DNA of 64,000 bases, from assembly GCF_026011735.1 (NCBI RefSeq), contig NZ_BRVN01000008.1, positions 1 through 64,000 of the forward strand, given 5' to 3'. Source of the stretch: Dietzia sp. NCCP-2495. GTDB taxonomy: Bacteria; Actinomycetota; Actinomycetes; Mycobacteriales; Mycobacteriaceae. The position numbers were made by a program, and so were the translations under genes. The notes below the pieces were generated by a model, which was given only the letters and a program-made list of their open reading frames with translations, did not search any database and had not been told where the DNA came from. Shown here in pieces: positions 48,686 to 59,060 of this stretch. Position 1 is the first letter of the stretch; each line of letters starts with the position of its first letter.

Positions 48686-49521
48686 CCGACACTGGCACCA
48701 CTACTCCCGCCACCACCGGCTCCGCGCCGGTCGATCCCCGTACCGGCCCCCAGACCGCCGTGCCCGTGTTGGACCGCTTCCGCATGGACGGCCGCGTCGT
48801 GGTGATCACCGGCGCCTCGTCGGGCCTGGGCGCAGGGTTCGCCCGCGCGCTGTCCTCCGCCGGTGCGACGGTCGTGCTCGCCGCACGTCGCAAGGACCGC
48901 CTCGAGGCGCTCGCCGAGGAACTGCGCTCCCGCGGCGGTACGGCCTCGACCGTGGCCTGCGACGTCGCCGACCCCGCCTCGTGTGCCGAGATGGTCCGCG
49001 CGACGATGGACGAGCACGGCCGGGTGGACGTGCTGGTCAACAACGCCGGCCTCGGCACCGCGGTGCCCGCGCTCAAGGAGACCCCTGACCAGTTCCGCTC
49101 GGTCGTGGACGTGAACCTGAACGGGGCGTACTGGGCGGCCAAGGAGTGCGCGGCGGTCATGGAGCCGGGCTCGAGCATCGTCAACGTGGCGAGCGTGCTG
49201 GGACTGACCGCCGGGTTCGCACCGCAGGCCGCGTACTCCGCCACCAAGGCCGCGGTGATGGGCCTGACCCGCGACCTGGCCTCGCAGTGGGGTTCGCGCC
49301 GCGGGATCCGGGTCAACTCACTCGCTCCCGGCTACTTCGCCTCCGAGATGACCGACGAGATCCCCGAGCAGATGCTCGCCGACATCACCGGTAGCACGAT
49401 CTTCGGCCGGCTCGGTCTCCAGCCGGAGCTGGACGCCGCCCTGCTGTTCCTCGCCTCCGACGCCTCCTCGTTCGTCACCGGTACGACCCTCGTCGTGGAC
49501 GGTGGCATGACCCTGCACTGA
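48682..49521 (+). CDS. short-chain dehydrogenase/reductase
   Basis: SDR of 279 residues with an extra Thr/Pro-rich N-terminus of about 30 residues. Motifs: ITGASSGLGAGFARALSSAGATVVLAARR, NNAGLGT, IVNVASVLG, YSATKAA. Start ATG overlaps the kinase stop (ATGA). Closest relative in the window is the SDR at 35255. A later start inside the extension cannot be excluded. Probable 3-hydroxyacyl-CoA or alcohol dehydrogenase in the module. Confidence 0.88.
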   Translation: MTDTGTTTPATTGSAPVDPRTGPQTAVPVLDRFRMDGRVVVITGASSGLGAGFARALSSAGATVVLAARRKDRLEALAEELRSRGGTASTVACDVADPASCAEMVRATMDEHGRVDVLVNNAGLGTAVPALKETPDQFRSVVDVNLNGAYWAAKECAAVMEPGSSIVNVASVLGLTAGFAPQAAYSATKAAVMGLTRDLASQWGSRRGIRVNSLAPGYFASEMTDEIPEQMLADITGSTIFGRLGLQPELDAALLFLASDASSFVTGTTLVVDGGMTLH

Positions 49522-49593
49522 CCGTCGCTTCCCTTCCGTCTCCGCGCCCGTCGCGCCCGGATCCAACCCAGTCTCTCTACAGGAGTAAAGATC

Positions 49594-50799
49594 ATGGAGT
49601 TCGCTCACAGTCAGCGCAGCCTCGAGCTGCAGGAGAACATGTGGGAGTTCATGCGCGAGCATGTGTTCCCGGCCGAGCCCGTGTGGGAGGAGTACCTCCG
49701 CGAGCACGGCGACAACGCCTACCCGCCGGTGATGGAGGACCTCAAGGCCGAGGCCCGCCGCCGTGGCCTGTGGAATCTCTTCCTGCCCGAGTGGTCCGGA
49801 ATCTCCAACCTCGAGTTCGCCGCGGTGTCGGAGATCTCGGGCTGGTCGCCGGTCATCGCGCCCGAGGCCATCAACTCGCAGGCGCCGGACACCGGCAACA
49901 TGGAGACGTTCCACCTGTTCGGCACCGACGAGCAGAAGGCCAAGTACCTCGAGCCGCTCAAGGAGGGAAAGATCCGCTCGGCATACGCGATGACCGAGCC
50001 CGACGTCGCCTCCTCGGACGCCACGAACATCCAGACCGTCATCCGGCGCGAGGGCGACGAGTACGTGATCAACGGCCGTAAATGGTGGATCACCGGCGTG
50101 GCCGACACCCGCTGCGAAATCTTCATCGTCATGGGCAAGACCGATACCGAGGCCGAGACGCACCGCCAGCAGTCGATGGTGCTCGTCCCGCGCGACACAC
50201 CGGGCCTGACCATCGAGCGCAACCTGCCGCTGTTCGGCTACCAGGACCAGCACGGCCACTGCGAGCTCGTGTTCCGCGACGTGCGTGTGCCGGTCGAGAA
50301 CCTGCTGGGCGAGGAGGGCGCCGGATTCGCGATCGCCCAGGCTCGCCTCGGACCGGGCCGCATCCACCACGCGATGCGCGCCATCGGCATGGCCGAGCGG
50401 GCGCTCGCGCTCATGGTGGACCGTGCCAAGTCCCGCCACGCCTTCGGCGGCTACCTCTCCGAGCAGGGCGTGGTGCAGGAGCACATCGCCAACTCGCGCA
50501 TCGAGATCGACCAGGCGCGCCTGCAGGTGCAGCACTGCGCCTGGATGATCGACACGGTCGGCGCCAAGGAGGCCCGGTTCGAGATCTCCGCCATCAAGGT
50601 CATCGCCCCCCAGGTCGCCTGCACGGTCATCGACCGGGCGATCGAGATCTTCGGTGGCGCCGGAGTCTCGGACGACACCCCGCTGGCCTACTTCTACGCC
50701 TGGGCCCGGGCGCTGCGGATCGTCGACGGCCCGGACGCCGTGCACCGCCGCACCATCGCCCGTGGCGAGCTCCGTCGGACGCCGCCGTACATCGGCTGA
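49594..50799 (+). CDS. ACAD11/LvaC-like acyl-CoA dehydrogenase
   Basis: ACAD of 401 residues, close paralogue of the one at 33271: REHVFPAEPVWEEYLREHGDN, QAPDTGNMETFHLFGTDEQK, AMTEPDVASSDATNIQT, FAIAQARLGPGRIHHAMRAIGMAERAL and LRIVDGPDAVHRRTIARGEL with Asp at the EGT position. AGGAG precedes the ATG at 49594. Together with the kinase at 47609 it probably converts a 4-hydroxyacyl-CoA, through its phosphate, to an enoyl-CoA. Confidence 0.9.
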   Translation: MEFAHSQRSLELQENMWEFMREHVFPAEPVWEEYLREHGDNAYPPVMEDLKAEARRRGLWNLFLPEWSGISNLEFAAVSEISGWSPVIAPEAINSQAPDTGNMETFHLFGTDEQKAKYLEPLKEGKIRSAYAMTEPDVASSDATNIQTVIRREGDEYVINGRKWWITGVADTRCEIFIVMGKTDTEAETHRQQSMVLVPRDTPGLTIERNLPLFGYQDQHGHCELVFRDVRVPVENLLGEEGAGFAIAQARLGPGRIHHAMRAIGMAERALALMVDRAKSRHAFGGYLSEQGVVQEHIANSRIEIDQARLQVQHCAWMIDTVGAKEARFEISAIKVIAPQVACTVIDRAIEIFGGAGVSDDTPLAYFYAWARALRIVDGPDAVHRRTIARGELRRTPPYIG

Positions 50800-50805
50800 G
50801 AACTG

Positions 50806-50847
50806 AAACTAGGATCTCCAACTAAGAAACTAGGATGTCCAACCAAG
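50806..50847 (+). repeat. 21-base tandem repeat upstream of the thiolase gene
   Basis: Units 50806-50826 and 50827-50847 (each beginning AAACTAGGAT and ending AAG) differ at two positions. The period is exactly two helical turns, and each unit contains a TAGGAT -10-like hexamer, so this may be a duplicated promoter or a regulator binding array. Confidence 0.8.
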
Positions 50848-50881
50848 TAGGTCGGACCCTCGAGAGAAGGAAGTTCTACAC

Positions 50882-52024
<1,143 letters not shown>

Positions 52025-52048
52025 TCCGCCACCGCGGCTGACAAACAG

Positions 52049-52083
52049 CGGAGCCCGTCACGCACGTCGCGTGACGGGCTCCG
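52049..52083. terminator. bidirectional terminator between convergent genes
   Basis: Fifteen-base-pair perfect stem CGGAGCCCGTCACGC/GCGTGACGGGCTCCG with loop ACGTC, followed by CCCATTT. It separates the thiolase gene from the minus-strand alcohol dehydrogenase gene. Confidence 0.88.
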
Positions 52084-52090
52084 CCCATTT

Positions 52091-52131
52091 CCGGCCCCGC
52101 TGACCTCAGGCCCGGCCCCGCTGACCTCAGG
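52091..52131. repeat. 20-base direct repeat across the end of the next gene
   Basis: CCGGCCCCGCTGACCTCAGG occurs at 52091-52110 and 52112-52131, separated by one C. The second copy contains the stop codon of the minus-strand gene, so the repeat duplicates its 3-prime end. Confidence 0.85.
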
Positions 52132-53230
52132 CGCCGGTGAGGACCACCGCGCGCCCGAGGATTTCGCCGCGGTCGAGCGCCTCATACGTCGCCGGTGCCT
52201 CGTCGAGCGAGACGCGCCGCGAGATAACCCAGCCCAGGTCGAGCTTTCCGGCCGCGAGCAGCCGGATGAGATCGGGCACGTCACGCCGTGCGCGGGCCCC
52301 GTAGGAGCCCTTGATCTGGATCTTGCGCCGGACGATGCGGGCGAGGTCCACGTCGAGGGTGGTCCCGGCAGGAGGGATCCCGACGACGACGGCACGACCG
52401 CCTTCTCTGGAGATGTTCACGGCAAGATTCGTGGTACCCGCCGATCCGAGCGCCTCGAAGGCCACGTCCACCCCGCGGCCGCCCGTGAGCTCGGCGACCG
52501 CCTCCGCGGCATCCACCTCCGAACTGTTCACCGTGTGCGTGGCACCCATCCGGCGGGCGAGGTCCAGCTTGTCGTCGTCGACATCGATCGCGATCACACT
52601 CTCGGCGCCACTGGCGGCCGACAGTTGCACGATGTTCTGTCCGACCCCTCCCACGGCGATCGCCGCCACCGACTCGCCGGTCCGCACCCCGCCCACGTTC
52701 CGCACGGCGCCGTACGCGGTGAACAGGGAGCAGCCGAGAATGGCGGTGTCGGTGAGGTCCAGGGAATCCGCGAGGCGGAACACACTGGTCGCGGGGGTGA
52801 CGCTGTACTCGGCCATCCCGCCCATCGAGTACATCGACAGGGGAGAGCCGTCGGTTCGGTGGAGGCGGGTCTCGCCGTCGTAGAGCGTGCCCCGCAGGCG
52901 GTTGAACTCGAAGAACGTCGAGCACAGGTCCTCCATGCCACGCGCGCAGTTCTCGCAGGCGCCGCACGGCATGATGAACGACCCCACCACCCGGTCGCCC
53001 GGCGCAACGTTCGTCACGCCGGCGCCGACCTCGACGACGATCCCGGAGATCTCGTGGCCGAGCACGCCCGGCAGCGGGAATCCGACTTCACCCTTCATCA
53101 CGTGCAGGTCCGTGTGGCAGACCCCGCACGCGTGGTTGTGCACCAGCACCTCACCCGCGCGCGGCTCGGGGATCGGGATGTCCTCGATCACCAGGGGAGC
53201 ATTCGTCTCCACACACACCGCGGCCTTCAT
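52127..53230 (-). CDS. zinc-dependent alcohol dehydrogenase
   Basis: MDR alcohol dehydrogenase of 367 residues with catalytic HACGVCHTDLH and GHEISG, structural CGACENCARGMEDLC and cofactor segment AVGGVGQNIVQLS. The ATG at 53230 (MKAAVC) follows GAGAGG; an upstream in-frame start at 53272 is less likely. It is similar in type to the enzyme at 36016. It lies upstream of an ACAD remnant on the same strand. Substrate unknown; alcohol intermediates of the adjoining pathways are likely. Confidence 0.92.
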   Translation of the reverse strand: MKAAVCVETNAPLVIEDIPIPEPRAGEVLVHNHACGVCHTDLHVMKGEVGFPLPGVLGHEISGIVVEVGAGVTNVAPGDRVVGSFIMPCGACENCARGMEDLCSTFFEFNRLRGTLYDGETRLHRTDGSPLSMYSMGGMAEYSVTPATSVFRLADSLDLTDTAILGCSLFTAYGAVRNVGGVRTGESVAAIAVGGVGQNIVQLSAASGAESVIAIDVDDDKLDLARRMGATHTVNSSEVDAAEAVAELTGGRGVDVAFEALGSAGTTNLAVNISREGGRAVVVGIPPAGTTLDVDLARIVRRKIQIKGSYGARARRDVPDLIRLLAAGKLDLGWVISRRVSLDEAPATYEALDRGEILGRAVVLTGA

Positions 53231-53275
53231 CTGCGCACCTCTCGTCGGTCGGTCCCCCGATGGTGCCGACACTAC

Positions 53276-53861
53276 TCAGCTGCTGTGCCCCAGGAGGGCG
53301 TCCGAGATGATGCGCATCTGGATCTCGCTGGTGCCCTCGAAAATGCGCGTCAGCCGGGCGTCGCGCCAGTGCCGCTCCACCTGGAAGTCGGTGGTGTAGC
53401 CCGCGCCGCCGTGGATCTAAATGCCCTGGGACGTGACCCGCTCGGCCATCTCCGTGGCGACGAGCTTGCACATGGCGGCCTCGGTCGAACACCTTCTGCC
53501 CGAGTCGATGTCGGTGGCCACGGAGTACATGAGCTGGCGCGCGGCCTCGATGTCCGCGGCCATCTTGGCGATCTCGAATCGCAGGTACTGGAAGTCGCCG
53601 ATGGGTCGGCCGAACTGCTCGCGCGTCGCCACGTATGCGATCGAATCCTCCAGCGCGGCGCGCGCCAGGCCGATCGCCCGGGCGGCGGTGTGAGCCCGAC
53701 CCACCTCGAGACCCGAGACCGCCATGTAGATCCGGGTCGAGAGCGTTGGCGACGGGCAGGACCTCCTTGGCGGTGAACTCCCTGGCCAGGTCGCGGATCG
53801 CGAGCCGCTCCTCGGTGAGGTAGACGGGGGTTCCGGGGCGGGCGGTGGGCTTGTGGGTCAT
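53276..53861 (-). pseudogene. acyl-CoA dehydrogenase with internal deletion, frameshift and nonsense codon
   Basis: The minus strand starts like an intact ACAD (LTEERLAIRDLAREFTAKEVLPVANALDP from the ATG at 53861), then jumps near 53735 in a different frame to the C-terminal domain (GLEVGRAHTAARAIGLARAALEDSIAYVATREQFGRPIGDFQ). About 190 middle codons are missing. A TAG at 53419-53417 interrupts the C-terminal motif GI[15 protein letters not shown] (CAG to TAG), after which [22 protein letters not shown] is still readable. The gene is dead by three lesions. Confidence 0.85.
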
Positions 53862-53899
53862 CCGGGGCGGTCTTCCTTGTCCGAGGTGTGGCGGTGTCG

Positions 53900-55045
53900 T
53901 CAGGTGAGGCGGTCGGTGTCCGTGCCGAGGAGCGGAGCGGGACCGGTGGCCAGGTGCGCCCCGTCGAAGGTCGCCGGGTGGGCGGCGACGAGATAGGTGC
54001 CGACGCCCGGCTGGTCGAGCGGGGAGAAGAGCGGATTTGCCCGGAGATCGCCTTCGGCCACGACGTCCGCGAAGGTGCGGTACCGCTCGTGGAGCACCAC
54101 GGAGTCGGTGAGCGCGCTCGCGACCTGCTCTGTGGTGTGGGCGGCGAACCACCGGGCGAACAGTGCGGCCAGCACCTCGCGGTAGGAGTAGCGGTCGGCC
54201 TCGGTGGAGAAGTCGGCCCCGGTCGCGGACTCCAGGGCGTCGACGGCTTCGCGGGTGTCGGTAACGCGGGCCAGGTCGTGGAAGTGCCGGGTGGTCAGGG
54301 CCACCACCATGAAGCGACCGCCGTCCGAGGCGGTGAAATCGGTGCCGAAGGTGCCGTAGACGTGGTTGCCGACCGCGGGCCGGGAGGAGCCGTCGAGCTG
54401 CGGCTCGGTGAGGTAGCCCAGGGTCCCCGCGGTCGGCAGCGCCACGTCGTCGAGCGGCAGGACGATCCGCCTGCCGCGTCCGGTCTGATCCCGCTCGCGG
54501 ACGGCGGCCACCACGGCCAGTGCCGCGTGGAGACCGGCGGCCACGTCCCAGGCCGGGAGCGCGTGGTTGACCACCTGTCCGCCACCCGGGCCGGTGATGG
54601 ACGGGAACCCGAGCGCCGCGTTGACCGTGTAGTCGACCCCGGGCCGGCCGTCGCGGCGGCCGAGCAGTTCCAGGGTGATCACGTCCGGGCGGAGGCGAGC
54701 GAGCGTCTCGTGGCTCAGCCAGTCCCGGCCCCCCGTGTTGGTGACGAGGATCCCGCCGCCGTCGCCGGGCGCGGTGACCAGCTCGCGCAGCGACCGTCGG
54801 CCGTCCTCGGAGCGCAGGTCGAGTGTGACCGACGCCTTGCCGCGATTGAGCCCGGTCCAGTAGATCGACGTGCCGTCCGGCGCCAGCGGCCATCGGTGCA
54901 CATCCGCGCCGCCGCCGACCGGGTCGACTCGGATCACCTCGGCTCCCAGCTGTGCGAGCGTGAGCCCGCACAGGGGAGAGGCCACGAAACTGGACAGCTC
55001 CACGACGCGGATGCCCTCGAGGGGGCGGCCGGTGGGCTCAGACAT
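53900..55045 (-). CDS. CaiB/BaiF family III CoA-transferase
   Basis: CoA-transferase of 381 residues: N-terminal IRVVELSSFVASPLCGLTLAQLGAEVIRVDP, GLNRGKASVTLDL, and the catalytic Asp in PAWDVAAGLHAAL (Asp about 167). It transfers CoA between acids, usually through an aspartyl thioester, for example from succinyl-CoA to a substrate acid. The ATG at 55045 follows GGAGG. It is divergent from the ACAD/CoA-transferase operon at 55172 and the two transferases may form related activities. Compared with the one at 56362 it is more divergent in its middle section. Confidence 0.88.
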   Translation of the reverse strand: MSEPTGRPLEGIRVVELSSFVASPLCGLTLAQLGAEVIRVDPVGGGADVHRWPLAPDGTSIYWTGLNRGKASVTLDLRSEDGRRSLRELVTAPGDGGGILVTNTGGRDWLSHETLARLRPDVITLELLGRRDGRPGVDYTVNAALGFPSITGPGGGQVVNHALPAWDVAAGLHAALAVVAAVRERDQTGRGRRIVLPLDDVALPTAGTLGYLTEPQLDGSSRPAVGNHVYGTFGTDFTASDGGRFMVVALTTRHFHDLARVTDTREAVDALESATGADFSTEADRYSYREVLAALFARWFAAHTTEQVASALTDSVVLHERYRTFADVVAEGDLRANPLFSPLDQPGVGTYLVAAHPATFDGAHLATGPAPLLGTDTDRLT

Positions 55046-55171
55046 CGATACCTCCGGAAATGTTCGTTCGCGACGTCGAGAGACAACCCAAACTCTGATA
55101 ATGGTTGCTAGCGTACAGGTGGTCAGGGGCAGGTGGGCCCCTGAAGTCCGGCCGCTGGCGAGAGGTGCACG

Positions 55172-56365
55172 ATGGGGGATCAGTCCATGACGTCGGAGGT
55201 GGGCGCGGAGGACTTCGCGGACATCCTGTCGGCCACGCGCGAGTACGTCCGCACTGTTGTGGTGCCCCGCGAGCAGGAGATCGCCGACGCGGACGCGGTG
55301 CCCGAGGACATCCGCGCCGGACTCGCCGCTATGGGACTGTTCGGCTACGCCATCCCGCAACAATGGGGCGGCCTCGGGCTGGACCTGCGCCAGGACGTGG
55401 AGCTGGCCATGGAGTTCGGCTACACGACCCTGGCGATGCGCTCGCTCTTCGGCACCAACAACGGGATCGCCGGGCAAGTGCTCGTCAACTACGGGACCGA
55501 CGAGCAGAAGGCGCAGTGGTTGGAGGCGATCGTCTCCGGGGAGGTGATCGCCTCCTTCGCGCTGACCGAGGACGGCGCGGGCTCGAACCCGGCGGGGCTG
55601 TCCACGAAGGCTGTACGCGACAGGGACGACTGGGTGATCGACGGGGCCAAGCGCTTCATCACCAACGCGCCCGTGGCCGGCCTGTTCGTGGTGTTCGCCC
55701 GCACCCGTCCGGCAGATTCCGGAGGGACGGGCATCGCGGTGTTCCTGGTCCCCGCGGACACGCCGGGCGTGAGCGTCGGTCCCCGGGACAGGAAGATGGG
55801 CCAGGAGGGCGCGTGGACCGCCGAGGTGTCCCTTGACGGCGTCCGCGTCCCGGGCTCTGCGCTGGTCGGGGGCGACGAGGACGCCGGGTACCGCGCCGCC
55901 ATGACCTCCCTCGCGCGCGGCCGCGTGCACATCGCGGCGCTGGCGGTGGGCGCCGCGCAGCGCGTGCTGGACGAAGCACTGGCGCACGCGGTGGTCACCA
56001 CCCAGGGCGGCACACCTATCGGGGACTTCCAGTTGGTCCAGGCCATGCTCGCGGAGATACAGACGGGGGTGATGGCCGGACGGGCCCTGGTCCGCGAGGC
56101 GGCGGAGGCCTATGTCTCCGGCAGCGACCGGCGGATCGCGCCCTCAGCAGCGAAGCTGTACTGCACCGAGATGGTGGGCAGGGCGGCGGACCTGGGGGTC
56201 CAGATCCACGGCGGCAGCGGCTACATGCGCGGCGTGCCCGTCGAGCGGATCTACCGCGACGTCCGGCTCCTGCGCCTGTACGAGGGCACCAGCGAGATCC
56301 AGAAACTCATCATCGGCGGCGGGCTGGTCCGGGCCCAGGCCGCTCGCACCTCGGGGTCACAGTGA
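55172..56365 (+). CDS. acyl-CoA dehydrogenase
   Basis: Typical homotetrameric ACAD of 397 residues: ALTEDGAGSNPAGLSTKA, DGAKRFITNAP, VQIHGGSGYMRGVPVERIYRDVRLLRLYEGTSEIQ with the catalytic Glu in YEGT. A second ATG at 55187 is possible. Its stop overlaps the GTG of the CoA-transferase at 56362. By position it should oxidise the CoA ester made by that transferase, as in (R)-benzylsuccinate-like or alkylsuccinate-type routes; the actual acid is unknown. Confidence 0.92.
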   Translation: MGDQSMTSEVGAEDFADILSATREYVRTVVVPREQEIADADAVPEDIRAGLAAMGLFGYAIPQQWGGLGLDLRQDVELAMEFGYTTLAMRSLFGTNNGIAGQVLVNYGTDEQKAQWLEAIVSGEVIASFALTEDGAGSNPAGLSTKAVRDRDDWVIDGAKRFITNAPVAGLFVVFARTRPADSGGTGIAVFLVPADTPGVSVGPRDRKMGQEGAWTAEVSLDGVRVPGSALVGGDEDAGYRAAMTSLARGRVHIAALAVGAAQRVLDEALAHAVVTTQGGTPIGDFQLVQAMLAEIQTGVMAGRALVREAAEAYVSGSDRRIAPSAAKLYCTEMVGRAADLGVQIHGGSGYMRGVPVERIYRDVRLLRLYEGTSEIQKLIIGGGLVRAQAARTSGSQ

Positions 56366-57537
56366 CCGCCGACCTGCTGCCGCTGGCCGGGTACACCGTC
56401 GTGGCCGTCGAGCAGGCGGTGGCCGCCCCACTGGCCACCCGGCACCTGGCCGACCTCGGCGCCCGGGTGATCAAGATCGAAAGACCGGGGGAGGGGGACT
56501 TCGCGCGGCACTACGACGCCACGGTGCACGGCCAGGCCTCCCACTTCATCTGGCTGAACCGCGGCAAGGAGTCGATCGAGCTCGATCTGGCTTCGCCGCG
56601 GGGCCTGGAGGTCGCGGAGGCATTGATCGACCGGGCCGACGTACTGGTGAGCAACCTGGCGCCCGGATCGATGGGCCGGCTCGGTCTGGGGGCCGAGGCC
56701 ATCCGGGCGCGGCGGGAGGACCTCGTCGTCGTCACCATCTCCGGATTCGGGGACGGCGGGCCCTACACCCACCGCAAGGCCTACGACATGCTGGTGCAGG
56801 CCGAGTCCGGCCTCTGCTCGATCACCGGCACGCCCGAGACGGCCACCAAGACGGGCGTGCCCGCATCCGACATTGGCACCGGGATGTACGCGCTCTCGGC
56901 GGTGCAGGCCGCCCTACTGCGCCGGGAGCGCACCGGGGTCGGCGCCACGATCGAGGTGTCGATGTTCGAGGCCACCGCCGAGTGGATGGGCCACCCGATG
57001 TACATCCGCATGTACGACGACCGGCAGGTCGACCGAATGGGACTGTCCCACGCCTCGATCTGCCCGTACGACGCGTTCCCGACCCGCGACGGACAGGTGC
57101 TCATTGGCGTCCAGAACGACCGCGGCTGGGCCGCGTTGGTACGCGACGTGCTGGGCAGGCCCGACCTGGTCGCCGATCCGCGGTACAGCACCAACATCGC
57201 GCGCGTCGCCCGCCGCGCGGAGGTCGATGCGCTCATCGGGTCGCTGACCGGTCGGTTCGACTCGCAGGAGCTGGCCGACAGGCTGGACGAATACGGGGTC
57301 CCGGCCGCGCGGCTCAATGACGTCGCGGGGCTGGTGGAGCATCCGCAGCTGGTCGCGCGCGATCGGTGGCGCGAGGTCGACACCCCGGCCGGTCCCGTGC
57401 AGGGGCTGCTGCCGCCCCTGACCTTCACAGATGTAAAGCTATCGATGGGCGCCGTCCCGGAGCTCGGCCAACACACCGGGGCGATCCTAGCCGAACTGGG
57501 CCTCGCCGCGGACCACACAGGGAAAGAGGACACGTGA
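56362..57537 (+). CDS. CaiB/BaiF family III CoA-transferase
   Basis: CoA-transferase of 391 residues: [55 protein letters not shown] and catalytic Asp in [17 protein letters not shown] (Asp 170, the CaiB Asp169 position). GTG at 56362 overlaps the ACAD stop. With the ACAD and the SDR at 57534 it forms a compact operon that would activate an acid, desaturate it and oxidise a hydroxyl group after hydration by a MaoC protein nearby. Confidence 0.93.
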   Translation: MTADLLPLAGYTVVAVEQAVAAPLATRHLADLGARVIKIERPGEGDFARHYDATVHGQASHFIWLNRGKESIELDLASPRGLEVAEALIDRADVLVSNLAPGSMGRLGLGAEAIRARREDLVVVTISGFGDGGPYTHRKAYDMLVQAESGLCSITGTPETATKTGVPASDIGTGMYALSAVQAALLRRERTGVGATIEVSMFEATAEWMGHPMYIRMYDDRQVDRMGLSHASICPYDAFPTRDGQVLIGVQNDRGWAALVRDVLGRPDLVADPRYSTNIARVARRAEVDALIGSLTGRFDSQELADRLDEYGVPAARLNDVAGLVEHPQLVARDRWREVDTPAGPVQGLLPPLTFTDVKLSMGAVPELGQHTGAILAELGLAADHTGKEDT

Positions 57538-58277
57538 CCGGATTGCTCGAAGGCCGCACCGCCGTGGTAACCGGCGGCGCGCGCGGGATCGGACTGGAGA
57601 TCGCCCGCACCTTCATCGACGCGGGCGCGCGCGTCGTGGTGGGGGACATCGACGACGAGGCGGGCGCCGAGGCCGTCGCCGCACTGGGCGGCGAGGACGC
57701 GGCCCGCTACGTCCGCTGTGACGTGCGGGACGGGGAGTCGGTGGAGGCGATGATCGACGCGGCCGAGGAGGCGTTCGGCCCGCTGGCCGTGTTCGTCAAC
57801 AACGCCGGAGTGACCCGCGACGCCACCATGCGCAAGATGACCGAGCAACAGTTCGACGACATCATCGCGATTCATCTCAAGGGCACCTGGAACGGCACCA
57901 GGGCCGCCGCCGGTCGGATGCGCGGGCACGGGAGCGGGGCGATCGTTAACCTCTCCTCCATCTCCGGCAAGGTGGGCCTGGTCGGCCAGACCAACTACTC
58001 GGCGGCCAAGGCCGGGATCGTGGGGCTGACCAAGGCTGCGGCCAAGGAGGTCGCCTTTGCCGGCGTCCGGGTCAACGCGGTGCAGCCCGGCCTGATCCGC
58101 ACGGCGATGACGCTGGCCATGCCGGAGCGGGTGTGGGACGAGAAGATGGCGGAGATCCCGATGGGGCGGGCGGGCGAGCCGTCGGAGGTGGCGCAGGTGG
58201 TGCTCTTCCTGGCCAGTGACATGTCCAGCTACATGACCGGCACGGTCCTGGAGATCACGGGCGGCCGCCACATCTAG
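57534..58277 (+). CDS. short-chain dehydrogenase/reductase (FabG-like)
   Basis: SDR of 247 residues: [20 protein letters not shown] (NAD-type Asp), [30 protein letters not shown], and the C-terminal [16 protein letters not shown] at 57534 overlaps the transferase stop. The NNAGVTRD segment is characteristic of FabG/acetoacetyl-CoA-reductase-like enzymes, so oxidation of a 3-hydroxyacyl-CoA is a good fit. Confidence 0.9.
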   Translation: MTGLLEGRTAVVTGGARGIGLEIARTFIDAGARVVVGDIDDEAGAEAVAALGGEDAARYVRCDVRDGESVEAMIDAAEEAFGPLAVFVNNAGVTRDATMRKMTEQQFDDIIAIHLKGTWNGTRAAAGRMRGHGSGAIVNLSSISGKVGLVGQTNYSAAKAGIVGLTKAAAKEVAFAGVRVNAVQPGLIRTAMTLAMPERVWDEKMAEIPMGRAGEPSEVAQVVLFLASDMSSYMTGTVLEITGGRHI

Positions 58278-58307
58278 GCGGGCGACGGTGGGCGCCCGAA
58301 CCCGTGC

Positions 58308-59060
58308 TCAGCCGCCGAGGTCCCATCGGATCGGCTGCTCGAGCGCCGACCGGAAGCGCTTCTCCAGGTAAGTCGTGTGGTCGGTGATGTGCCGGGACAT
58401 GAGATCGGCCGCCGCGTCGCCGTCTCCGTCGGCGATGGCCCGGTAGATGTCCTCGTGGATCGAGCACGTGTGGGCGCGCTGCCGCTGTGGGTACTCCACG
58501 CCCATCGTGGCGCCGGCGAGGATGCCGACCATCGCCTCGAAGAGATACCCGAACAAAGCGTTGCCCGAGCCCCAGGCGATGAGGGCGTGGAAGCGTTCGG
58601 ACTCGGCGGTGAACGTCGCGGCGTCGCGGCTGTGGGCGCGCAGGGCCTCGACGTTGGCCCGGAGTTCCTCGAGCGCCTCGGGGCTGATCCGCAGTGCGGC
58701 CAGCCGCGCGATGGACGGTTCCATGGCCGCTCGCGCCTCCATGATGGTGGAGAACGGGGCGTTCTCGAACTGCAGGAGCAGGCTCAGCGACGTGGCGAGC
58801 GCCCCGGCGTCCGGTTGCTGGACGATCGGACCGCCGCCGGGCCCGGGCTTGAAGGCCAGCGCGCCCTGCAGTTCGAGGTAGCGCAGGGATTCCCGGAGGG
58901 TGCCGCGGCCCACGCCGTACTCCTCGAGCATGCGGTGTTCGGGCGGCAGCTTGTCGCCCACGATGTTGCCGCGGCGCGCGATGTCCTCGACGATCTGCTT
59001 TGCCACCAGCAGCGCCGTCTTCTGTCCGCGGGGCGTCCAGCCGCGGTTGCCGCCGGTCAC
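58308..59060 (-). CDS. GntR-family regulator, FCD (FadR) type
   Basis: Regulator of 250 residues: N-terminal winged helix (LLVAKQIVEDIARRGNIVGDKLPPEHRMLEEYGVGRGTLRESLRYLELQGAL) and an all-helical FCD effector domain (IMEARAAMEPSIARLAALR, FHALIAWGSGN, HEDIYRAIADGDGDAAADLMSRHI) carrying the metal-binding Asp/His positions. GTG at 59060 overlaps the MaoC stop, so it is cotranscribed with it. It probably controls the divergent 60 kb operons through TATAGACTATA at 60071. Confidence 0.9.
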   Translation of the reverse strand: MTGGNRGWTPRGQKTALLVAKQIVEDIARRGNIVGDKLPPEHRMLEEYGVGRGTLRESLRYLELQGALAFKPGPGGGPIVQQPDAGALATSLSLLLQFENAPFSTIMEARAAMEPSIARLAALRISPEALEELRANVEALRAHSRDAATFTAESERFHALIAWGSGNALFGYLFEAMVGILAGATMGVEYPQRQRAHTCSIHEDIYRAIADGDGDAAADLMSRHITDHTTYLEKRFRSALEQPIRWDLGG

